Source: Rutstroemia sp. NJR-2017a BVV2 (Eukaryota > Ascomycota > Leotiomycetes > Helotiales > Rutstroemiaceae). From it: a stretch of 64,000 bases of DNA. Location of the stretch: assembly GCA_002946415.1 (NCBI GenBank), contig NJPS01000033.1, positions 310,001-374,000 on the forward strand, given 5' to 3'. Positions 11,889 to 22,815 of this stretch are shown in pieces. The position numbers were made by a program, and so were the translations under genes. The notes under the pieces were generated by a model. That model searched no databases. It saw only the letters and a program-made list of their open reading frames with translations, and had not been told where the DNA came from. Positions within the stretch are counted from its first letter, which is position 1; each line of letters starts with the position of its first letter.

Positions 11889-13756
11889 TAAGACGCGAGT
11901 ATTAAGATGTGATGGAACGTTAAGGTTGGGGAATGTGTGAGATTTCAATGGTTTGGGGTTCTGGCCAAGTGCTTAGAAGAGGGGGAAAAGGAAATATTCG
12001 AGATAGTAGATAGATAGAGGCAGCTCGGTTCAGGGGCACGCTTCGGCGGTTGGGAAAAAGGAAAATTGTCAGGCCATTCCGTGTCACTTGAGGTTGGTTA
12101 TTTTCTGGACAAAAAGAGAGTAAACATGCGGGGTGAAGGAATGAGGTCAATCAAATCAAATTAACCTCTCCAAGATTTCGTGTGTTAATTTGACGTTCTT
12201 CCATCAAAAGTGCTGATATATATGTCATGATGTAAAGACTCGGCATGGATGTATCCGGCGGGAGGGGGGTGGGTGGAAGGGTCTAAAATATTGCATGGCG
12301 AAAGATGACTCCCTATTTCAAATCCCACAACGTGCCAATCAGATCCCATGTAGAGGTAATACTCGGCCTTCACCAAGATGGACATAGCATAGCATATAAG
12401 GTTCAATCTATCTGTCCGCCGCGTGGTGGGTAGGACAAAGCAAATGCGTGTGAAAAGGAGGGATGCTATGGTATCTTGGTAAGGAAAGGAACTGCGGAGC
12501 GAGCAAACAAGAACCCGAAGATCGGATAGACTAAATATCTTGTGAGCCCCGTAGACTCGGCCAGGAGAGAGGGTTTTTGGACTATTAGATAATTTTAGGA
12601 CTGTGATCTTCATCATGGAATTTATTGTCAACTCGACAGGGGATCTGGCCGGGCCCTTTAAGTTAGCATGGATCGCGGAATGTTCCCTCATTACGTATGG
12701 AGATGAAGATCGGTATCTTATAAGTCGGATTGTGGGGTTTTGATTAAATACGACAGCAAAAGATCTTTTTTCGCTGTTAACAGTGGACTATAGAATCTAA
12801 AGTTTGGTTCTCCTTGGAAACCTTTCTAGTAAGTGGAAAGTAGCGGAAGAGAGCATTGTAGAGTTTTAGGAAAGTTGAGAAACCAAGACGGTATGGATTG
12901 GCCACGGGTACGAGTGAGATTCAGCTCGAGCTCGGTGGGCGAGCCAGGTTGTAAGCATAGGCTCGAACTGGTGCCTATAATGCCTGCAATGCTCATGATT
13001 CGTAAGGGCTGCGGGTTTCGATTCCACCCAAGGAGCTATAGGCAGGGAACTGGCAGAAAGTTGAAGATAAGCAGATCTTAGATGAAGCTTACCCAACTGA
13101 CCAACACGAGATATTGTGGATAATACTCCTCTTTCTGAGATTGCGAGATCTGCGGATCCGTATGTCTGCTGTAATCCCGGTTCGCGGTGTCTGAGAATCA
13201 GAGTGAGCAAGTGAGCACGTTCTTCATGAAAAATAACGGTCGCTGTGCCGAAGCCACGCTATCGTTGGTCGAACGAACGGCAGTTTTTCAATATCGATAT
13301 ATTGAGACACCAGATCCGGGAAGGTTCGGTTGGCTGTGTAGAGAGAGTGAGGCACAGCTGTATGAGCGTAGGCCAGGCAGAGGCACGACAGTGGATATAC
13401 TTCTGTAGGATTTTATCTCCCAACAGCTGCGCCATAATTGCACGGTGCGAAAGTAAGAAGCCTTATCACTATTCGTCACTCGTGGATTCCCTCTACTCCA
13501 ATTGAGGGACAAGTAAAAAGGTGTCAAGTGGTCGATGGGAAGCATGAATTGTCTCTTGCATGCATCACCTTGGCCAGGGTGTTGCATTGCAAGGCTAATT
13601 GTCAGCCCCGGAAGAAGACATAAATGTCCGGCAAGATTAGAAAGTTGAATGGTTACCGGTAGGAGGGTTCGGTCGGAAATCTCAGTATCATCTCAGCAAT
13701 ATCTCTATGGGAGAGAAAATGACAACAAGAACAGGCATCAGGGTAGTAGACTGCAG

Positions 13757-13785
13757 ATGATCGGTCGATGATCGGTCGATGATCG
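13757..13785. repeat. 11-bp tandem array with GATC/CGAT motifs
   Basis: The unit ATGATCGGTCG is repeated about 2.6 times without error before decaying to ATGATCGTTCC. Each unit carries GATC and CGAT words in close order. Function is unknown; a link to light-response elements is speculative. Confidence 0.8.
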
Positions 13786-16700
13786 TTCCCGTTCTGGTGG
13801 AAATGGTGTGAGAAGAGTCTTCCTGTTGACCGATTGGGAAATGGGAAGCTAATACGGGAGGTTTGTGAAACGTTGAGATGGTGAGAGGCGTATGATATCG
13901 GGATATAAGATTTGTTGGACGACGATCTGTGACAAAAGTTGACATGGACAATTTGCCATCACGCAATGACAGGCAAAATGAAGGGACCTAATTCTCCGAA
14001 GTAAGAATAATGAAGATATACCCAGGAGTCTAAGCGATGGCAGCCGGGAGCTGCTGAGAATGGGAGCGATGAAAATGCGGTGCTGGGGAGATGGCTAGCT
14101 TAGCGGCGTAGTTGACCAGGTAATAATACTCTGTACGGTAAAATGTCTGGTGGGGGGATAGAAAAATGGAGAAAAATGGAGAAAGTTAGCTCAGCCTAAC
14201 GTTTCAATTCGATAAAGTGGACTCGATCGAAGCTGCGGATTCCTGGATCTCAACGATCTCCGTGGTGTGCCTAGGTCTCATCTTGCTCATCTTGCTGACC
14301 ATATCATGACTACACCGTACGTCCCGTGAAAGCTTCATTATTAGAGGTATTGACGCTCCCGCTCCCGCAAGCCCCATCCCGTCCGTAAGTAAGAATCGTA
14401 CGACTTGCATCCTTCTAAGAACCTTTTCGTATATCTCTCCGAAACCCATCTAGATCATTTGATAGTAATCCCTACACTTATCCGACCCCTTGGAGATTCA
14501 GATATGATAACTGTTGGTCGCTGGGGTATAATTGACATCTAGACTTTCCAGCGGCTGTAATCTGATTGATTAGCTTTGGTCCGGAAATCTTGGAAGTCGA
14601 AGGAAATTGGCCTACTTACCAGCTTACACACGCCTATTGCTACGTATAGGTCCGGAGGGTTAGATGGAAGACGAGAAATCATGGCTAATTATGAAGATTT
14701 GCATATTTGAAATCTTGGAATTCTCATGACCAAACTTTGTCGGTTCCACATAGGGCAAGATTTGGCAAGATTGCCTAGGCGGGGCCACCGATTTACAGTA
14801 AGAAATGAGGGAGATCTCGTCTGAGCACGGTCGAGGTATCCACTGAAATCTCTTCCAGCTCGGAGCTCCGACTCGTTTACTGGTACGTCTTGTGAAAATG
14901 AAACGCCGCAGCGACACCTAGTTGGCTTTAGGGGCTCTTGGTAGAGCGCAAGCGAGCTCACGATGGACGATGGATGACGGATGAGGGATGAGGGAGGAGG
15001 GATGAGCCTCTGAGGATGTGATGGATGCAGCATGCATGGCTGGCCAGACACCGACGCCCTCGAAAACTTTCTTTTCGCGTCTATGTCTCATACAGTAAAC
15101 AGCCATGGCATCGTAAGTACCCACAGGTCCAGGTCCACAGGTACAAGTAACCTCGTACAAGGTACCAGCCTGAGCCAGCCCACCTTCCTTTTGGCCCAAC
15201 GTAGAAGGGTAAGAACACACTAGAAAAAGCGGACAAGCATTCTTCTGGCAGTGACAGTTACCGTACAGTTACCGGCACTGTACCGCACGCAGCGCGTAGG
15301 GGAAGCTGGCACACCGTCGCACACTCCCTCCGTAGATACCCTGCCATGCTTTCCCCATCGTGGTGTGATGTCGTAGGCATCCTCGTCCTTTCCCAACCCC
15401 ATCCGGCCCGGGTGGAGGATTTCACAGATCTATGCATCCTGTATGGGGCATAAGGTATTAATCGGCGATGCAAAGACCAGGCCTGTAGCGTGCATACATT
15501 AGCAGAATACAGAGTAATGATGCTTGTGCGCTACCGTAAGCTTTTGCCAAAAGACGAATGGGAAGGGCTGCAGTGATGTGTTACGAATGCAATGAGTGTG
15601 CATAATCATGGGGGTGTTTGTGCATCAACAAATAACTCAACGCGGAAGTTTGCTCCGAGGGTTATGATGAGACACAACTTACTTCGTAACTTGCACAAAA
15701 TACCCAAAGGAGAACATCATGTGAAAAGAACAAAATGTCTCAGAAACAAACATCTAACCCCGGCAATCCTAGCAGTAATCACAGCGCAAAAAGCCGTTGT
15801 GATTTCAGCAAGGCTTATCCATGGATCTCGCGTGGCAATTTGGCAACGGACCTTTGATAAAGCCTACTTCATCATTTTACTTTTTTATGGGCCTGCAAGA
15901 ACTTCTAGTCAGTATGAAACGGTAACTTATTGTACGTACTCTCAAAATCCTGTCGACTAAACCATGCGTATCTTGGGAATTGGGAGTTGGGATGAGCCGA
16001 CGGAGGCAGCTCGGCTCTAGCCTCCAGCAATTAGATGCTGGCAATGATCATCACACATACGGAGCACCGTAGACAAAATCTCCCATTCTTCCTATTTATC
16101 CCTGGTCATAGTATGATTTCGATCGCCGAACAAGTGCCAGGAGCAGGAATGAGATCTGCTGCTATCTCCATAAGTGGTTCATTTCGCATGCAAATATGCA
16201 AGATGATCGGCTTTCTAAGTTTGCAACCAAGATTAGCCAACAGTTGGGAACATTGAGGATATCGTCGAAACCGTTGGTTACGGAGTCAACGGCCGAAGCT
16301 AAATTCTGTTTTAGCTTTCCATATTCGTTGCAAGACTCTGCCGTATCCCTCACTGTACTGTACGGGCTTAGCACACATATGCATACGAATCGGCTGCCTT
16401 TTCAAGAGCTGTGATTGGTTAAGGGATGAAAAGCATGGAGGGGATGGATCGCTTGGGTGTAGGATCCCGAGACATGCAGCTGTCAAAGTAAAGTTCATCC
16501 CATTTTCTGGGAACCCAAGAGATGGATGGACGGATTGTATCGACTGTTCCAGGATGGATGTTGAATAAAGCCCGAAAACACTAGGATCTGGCTTGTATCC
16601 TCGCGTGGACTTTGGAAATTGGGAGTTGACCTTATGGCCAATTTTATCACAATGCATGCATGTCAAACAGATTTGTAGTTTACACGGTATCAAACATTTT

Positions 16701-19700
16701 TGCGGCTGGGGGCCTTACTGAATGCTGAACGCTTCCTTTCGGCGTGTGGCTACTAGTTTTCGAGTGTGCAAGCTGATGGCAATCCTTCCGATTGACCTTG
16801 TTGCTGACTTCTTGGCGGGTGTTGCGAAGGGTGCAGCCACTTTGCTTTATCTCCGTCGGAAGAGTACCTCGACAGATAGAAATAGTTTGACGACGACACG
16901 ACCCAATATGCGATGTCGATAACCGCGATCCTAGTTACAGGGGTAAAACATGCCAGCCTCTCAGTCGGGAAGATCGTCAATGTAATCTTTGCGAGTTCTA
17001 GGGTCCATGTCCAACTCAGGAAAGAGCGGTTGGTGTTGCGTCCTAAATAGGCAGACTTGTAATTAACATAGATCCTGACTCATGCATTTCAAGTGATATT
17101 TTGCTTGATGCACCTCAGCCATAAGGTTCCATTCCGGCCCTTAAGTTAGTATTACTCGACGTCTGCAGAGTTCACACAAATATTTTTACCGTAGATACTC
17201 CAAATTCAATAGTGCGATCAATCCACACCCCGATCCAATCGCCCCTCATAGTATACCAGCCGGCAGTGACTTTTGTAGCCTCTATGTACAACGGTTCGAT
17301 ATCAGGTCATTGCTGCCATATGAAGAGGACTGGGATTGATGTTGTGGCAAAGGAAGCAAGAAGCCATGGTCTGCTGTGTAGCCTTGTGGTGACTCCTATT
17401 CCAATCATGCCCGAATGATACATCATCGTCCTGTTGGTGCCAGCCACTCTACGATGCTAAACTAGGACATCTCGGGTCAGGAGATTCGTGTCTGAATGCA
17501 GCAAACTCAATGATGAATTGGCAATCGCAAGAGAGAACGCTTGATTAGGCAAGATTGTGCGAAGTTCGCATAAGCCAGGGCGTGGTCGTGTTCCAACCAC
17601 TGCAGCGAAGGCGGCAAGATGCGGCAAGATATGGTGACTACCCGATCTATAACAGAACGCAAGGAGATGTAAGCATCGGACCTTGTGACACAGTAACAGG
17701 CAAAACAGGTGGTGCAAGATGGGGCTGATTGACAGCGACTTTGCTGTGACGATTTGTCGGTCAACGACTGACACATACTACGGATAAAACGGTAAAGTGA
17801 TCCAGAAGATTTGAGAAGATGTAGCAAGTAAGAGAGTGGATAGACGCAAGTTTCCCACCTTAAGCAGGGTAACACGATCTTCGAAAAGTATGGCCGCGTA
17901 TCTGGATACTGTGCGTGGTGCAGAGGGAGAAGGCCGGGCTTTTGCTAGGCGGCAATGCATCCGTAATGCTCACATCACAGCAAACAATTAGGGGATGCTG
18001 TACGATGTACCGTGCTTACATGATTCGTCCATTTCTTGTGCATCTGACAGGAAAATGATCTTGCATCTTCTGAGATTGCCACGAAAGACTGCCAAGAAAT
18101 CGCAATACCAAGGAACATGAACTCAGGGTCTCAGTGAAGGGTGCATCAAGTCGGGGTCTTCTACATGCTTGGGTGAACACCCTTTTTCTGTATACCGAGG
18201 TGGTTGTGAATGACGACCAAGATCAAAAGTACTGTTGCTGCTGTGAAGGGAGCACGGCCAAACGAAGCGCTCGCGCTTGGAAGATTTCACTTGAAAGCGA
18301 GCGCAAAGACCTATCCATTTGAGCCACAGTACGAAAGGAGTGTATAGGGGAACAGGAGAGGCTTTGGTTAATTGATGTCAGATTGCCGTGGTAATTGTGT
18401 GAACATTTTGGCTTCAGAGACCTTTGTATCGATCGTACCAAGGTTTTGTCGAGATGCAATGGCTTAGCTCTGGGAAGGTTGGGTATCATTAGTCCTTTTA
18501 TTTTAGCCTTATGCATGCCAACCGGCTTCCTAAAGAGGTTACTTCAATCTACTCCGAGGTAAATCTTGCAACCTAGCAGGTACCCGCCTTCGAGCTTTGA
18601 TCTACCCGACGATAGTACTATATGGCTAGTACCTTATACCTTTTATTTGGTTTCTATAGCTTTGTTTCACTGCTTTGCATATAATAATAATCAAAAGACG
18701 ATGTGTGATCTCGACCAACCAAAAAGCTACTCCGTAGTCATCTTTAGTACCTAGTAGGTAGACGTCGATTTGTCTAGAGTGGTAGAAAATCGATCTATTT
18801 TCCCCAATGCAGTGCGTTGTACTTCGTACGAGTAAAACCTTTTAGCCACCCCCACAACCCACCCACATAACTGTTGAACCCCTCGCTTTTATTTTGTAGA
18901 GTTCTTTTGCTATAGACTTGCTTTCTTCTTTCCTCCATCTCTTCACCGTCTCCCATCCCCCATTCATCATCTGCCCACTCACTGCCCCAGTGCTCATGTA
19001 CCAACCAACCGCAGTACCAAAGGAAAATTCCATGGTTTCCGATGATTCATCGATATGTACAAGGATATGCGGTCGGCCACATCGCCAGCATCTTACTTTA
19101 CATCCCTGTTCCTCATCGTAAAGTTCGCAAATCTCAAAATGAGCTCTCCCCTCATCTATCGACAAGGTTAGCCGACTAGGGGGGTGCTGCTCCTCGATAG
19201 TCTAGTCGTTATTAACCAGTCACCACCCACCCATTCCCACTTTAGACAGCGGCCCATCTCCGATTCAACCTCGATATCGGTTTCAAGGTTCATTTCTAAC
19301 TGCAAATGCAGTAAGCAAAAAACTACCGTATTGTAGAATCAGTGGCATGGGAATGTTCAACTTGAATTCCCCCGTATAGCCTAGCAAACAGCAACATATA
19401 TCCCACACTAAGCCTAGCCAGGTAGTATTACTAGCATTACTATTATACTTCGTATGCTAGATTGCTATCTACATGTAATAAAGCTAATCTCCTACTAACC
19501 ACCAGGCCTTGCTAGGTAGCACATCCGTGAAGTAGCATCGCATCTTGGGTATGGAGAACTCGGCAGGCTAGCATCGTTTATCGTTCTTCTGCTCTACCGC
19601 TTCGCACCTACCTCCGTACCTAGCAGCTTTTCTTTCCTTGATGTCGGTTTTATCTTTTGCAGCTTGAAGCTAATATGTGATTATGAAATAAGTAATAAAT

Positions 19701-19728
19701 CTTGACGTGAAGGTTTGAAAGCTGGAAT

Positions 19729-19764
19729 GCTTCTGCTTCCGCTTCTGCTTCCGCTTCTGCTTCC
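19729..19764. repeat. Three copies of a 12-bp GCTTCT/GCTTCC repeat
   Basis: GCTTCTGCTTCC occurs three times head to tail without mismatch, within the pyrimidine-rich leader region of nsdD. It is a simple-sequence repeat with no assigned role. Confidence 0.9.
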
Positions 19765-21172
19765 TTTCCTCTTCTCATTTCTTTTCCTCTAAGTTGGGAA
19801 CAACTACCTATAACCACCATTACTACGCCTACTATTATTACCATTTAAAAAAGCCAGTTGACAGCTGATCAATCCGCTGTCTCCATAACACGACGGGGCA
19901 ACAATTACTCTTTCCCACTCACAACTACTCACTTCGATCCCGCTGTCATCCAAGGTTAAGAGCGGACAATATTCCTTCCTGTTCGAACCTAGACCCATTC
20001 ATATTCTACTGTACCCGTACCTTGTTTTGCCTTGTGTCTTGCCCGACACTGGTTGTTATACAGTATCAGATCCTACCTACGTATACATACTCTTTCACCT
20101 TTACCAAAGCTCGAGAAGATCAACTGTTGTGCTCCTACATCCACCTTCCACAAAGCTGTACAGTACACAATACACAAACGAACCTTTAGTCGACCAAGCA
20201 AAGCAAGCAGCCACGAAAAGCAACGACTCTTTATCACTTTGCTTCTTCCTTTTCTCCTTCCATTCCTTCAACAACGACACATTCTGAGACATTGGATCTC
20301 AGACAACCGAAGACATCTCAGATTCCTCAGGTGAAGCAGGAGTATACATATTCATACACATTCATAGATTTACACTTTGCACAAATCATCCATCCATCCA
20401 CCACCGCAAAATACCAATCGATTAGCTCTTCGCTTCTAAACCGTCGCCCTTGAACAATTGTCTCGACTCGACTTGCCTTTCTTGTACCCAAGGTCTAACT
20501 CCACAGCCAAAGCTTTGGGACAGTAATTTTGGACAGTCTCACCAGGCCATTTCCCTCCCCGTCTCCTCACTGTGTAATTGAACCTCTCGATCCCATCGAC
20601 AACAAGGAAAGCCTTTTCACGCTCCATATCGATCACACAGCTTTTGCGGAGAAATCAGTAATTCTTTATCGAAATATCGAAAAATTCACACATCTCGCCG
20701 CTCGACGGGGTTATTTTCTGCATATAAGTGTGCTTCGGCGGAGATTGCCACTTAAAGTAGCGAATTGATTGCCTCACTTCGAGATCATTGATAGGCTGGG
20801 GTCTTGACGACGGCAGAAAAACCGATCAAGTGTATATATACATTATCTTACTCCACAACCCATACCTCGACGCAAGATTTTCATTCAAAGCGCGATCGAT
20901 ACTCAGATACTCGCCTCGAGCTTTCTCAGCCGCACCGCCATTTAAATTTGCACTTCAATTGTTTGCAGTCGCCAGGATCCCTCTTACTATTCCAGCGACA
21001 CCAAACCACCGAGCAGGTATACTCGAGCTGAGAGGGGTCTTCACAAATCCTTAAGTCAACAGGTGTTACGGTAGCACAGGAATCGGAACCGGAAGAGCAC
21101 GATATCACTGCACGCATGTTTCCGAGCATCTAATCTTTTAAGATCTGAACCTAAATTCCCTTGGATTCTCCA

Positions 21173-21250
21173 ATGGACGCCGTGGATAGTGCTAGCAGGT
21201 CGAGGTCAGAATCCTTTCCTCTCTTCGTCCATCAACACCTTCAATTGTGA
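21173..21250 (+). promoter_or_regulatory. Upstream ORF (25 codons) before nsdD
   Basis: ATG at 21173 in a favourable CCAATGG context opens a frame beginning MDAVDSASRSRSESF and closing with TGA at 21248-21250, 64 nt before the nsdD ATG. If it is on the mature mRNA it would be translated first and could limit main-ORF initiation. A leader intron ending near 21298 could alternatively remove part of it. Confidence 0.45.
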
Positions 21251-21314
21251 CCTGCGTCTCAATTCTTTCGCATTCTTGGCTGACCTTGCATAACACAGTG
21301 GCATACTTTCCATT

Positions 21315-22815
21315 ATGAATCGCGAACACATCGACCGCATAAACACAGACACGAGGTACATGCAGACCAACCAAATGGCTGCAAGTCCGGCGTCGCTGTA
21401 TTCGAGTGGGCCACAACCACCCTACTCTACGGGGTGGTCTGCCTCGTCCCATGCCTCCTCAGGCCTCATCTCACCTCCAGAATCGCGAAGAACTTCAGGG
21501 GACAAGAATCCACATCCACTACAAACAAATAGCTCGCACCGACAGTCTCTTCCCTCGATACACGAAGCGCTGAGTAGCGATCCCACCAGACCCGGTTCTT
21601 ATGCGTCTCCAGACTCTGCTTCTTTGCCGCCATCACATCAAATACCATATACACAATCACAGGTTCTGCCGCCTCCGCGTGCATATGCCTCCACTGAGCA
21701 GCAACCATATCAAGCACCATTAGCTCCACCTCCGCCCCGGCAGCCATCACCCCCAGCGCCTGTCCAGCCATCTCCGTTCTCACGCCCGGAATCCAATGCA
21801 GCAAGTTTTTCGGAATCAAGGCGGCCCTCTTTATTACATACACCAGCGTTGCAGCCACCACCTCCACCATCAAACCTATATGCATCTAGATACGACGGTC
21901 CTAGAAGCGAGGCGGACTCACGACCGACAAACGCGTACCCGCAACCTCCTCCTCCATTACATACTCAGCACTCGTATCCTCCAAGCCAGCCGACCCAACC
22001 GGCACCTCCAAATCAAATTTACACGCAGCCCCGGTATCCTCCGAGAGATGATAGGGACTCTAACGCTGGGTGGAAGGATCAGAAGAGCCCGACTCAACAG
22101 CATCCTCATTACCAAGGTGTAAAGCGTCATTTGGACGTTTGGGAATTCGAAAATAATCTGGCTTGTGTAGGTCACCCCGAAGTGGATAATTGGGCGTTAC
22201 TAATTAATGCGACGATTAAGGTCAACGTGTCTAGCTCCTCATTACAAGAATGGTCTCGTCACTTCAATACGATAGCTCAGGAGCAACAACGGTCTCATAG
22301 TGCAATTCCAGCAAGGATGCCCGACCTCAGATCCGTCGATGACATGCTTGCACATAACGGCAAAATTCAAGCCAGTCTGCTGCGTATGAGGGATAGTCTG
22401 ATCCAACAACAACATGCAGCTGCAGATGAGCAGTCGAGAATTTTTGGTGGCCACAATGCTCCCATGCCAGCTGAGTATGATGAGGAAAGCGTTTATGGCG
22501 ACGAAAGACACATTCAAGGTTACAACGGCGCAGATGGCAAGAAGCGTCGAGGAGTATGTGGACCCTATCAAAGCTTTTTTGAACACAGTGCTGACATCAA
22601 TATAGCGCGCTGCTCCGCCTGGTAGATGCCACAGCTGTAACAGAGCAGAGACTCCCGAGTGGAGAAGAGGGCCGGATGGAGCCCGTACGCTTTGCAATGC
22701 GTGTGGGTTGCACTATGCAAAACTCACCCGCAAGAATACCATTAAGCAGTCACAGGGCTCCACCGGCTCCTCTCTGCGGCCTAAATCTGCGGAAGATCAC
22801 TCCCCCCGATCATGA
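21315..22815 (+). CDS. nsdD: GATA-type zinc finger regulator NsdD / LTF1
   Basis: NsdD is a nuclear GATA factor that promotes sexual development and restrains conidiation; the Botrytis orthologue LTF1 is light-responsive. The N-terminal 250 residues are Pro/Ser/Gln-rich. A conserved block starts at GVKRHLD, then a helix-like region, and the single C-terminal finger follows the intron 22554-22605 (gtatgt...aatatag). The finger is CHSCN-x-CNACG with Cys-x2-Cys-x18-Cys-x2-Cys spacing and the TPEWRRGPDG core, flanked by basic KKRRGRAAPPGR upstream and HYAKLTRK downstream. TGA is at 22813-22815. A second, 54-nt intron is likely at 22167-22220 (gtaggt, branch ttactaat, ending taag); it is a multiple of three, so the frame stays open either way (482 or 464 aa). 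The gene stands alone between 12 kb and 4.6 kb of gene-poor DNA. Confidence 0.93.

Larger units (their letters stand above)
8986..18800. other. Large gene-poor region upstream of nsdD
   Basis: About 9.8 kb with no ORF that resembles a protein family or has convincing splice-linked extensions. The longest frames (for example 10127-10657 and 16286-16693 minus) have random-looking composition. It contains a CATC-type simple repeat (11827-11888), an 11-bp GATC-rich tandem array (13757-13785) and a GATGGA-like degenerate repeat near 14960-15030. No tRNA was recognised by eye. Position suggests distal regulatory DNA and/or non-coding transcripts for the GATA factor gene, but this is inference. Confidence 0.5.
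18801..21314 (+). promoter_or_regulatory. Probable promoter and long 5' leader of nsdD
   Basis: From about 18,880 to the nsdD start the plus strand becomes markedly C/T-rich, with many CCTACC, TTCTTTC and CATCC runs, as in long fungal promoters and 5' untranslated leaders. No alternative protein gene is visible. It holds a perfect 12-bp tandem repeat (19729-19764), several short ATG-initiated frames, a 25-codon uORF (21173-21250), and a possible leader intron 3' end just before the start codon (ctgacc...aacacag at 21280-21298). The transcription start cannot be placed from sequence alone. Confidence 0.5.

Noticed and set aside
12980..13035. T-arm-like GGGTTTCGATTCCACCC
   Set aside because: No D-arm or acceptor stem around it, so not a tRNA.
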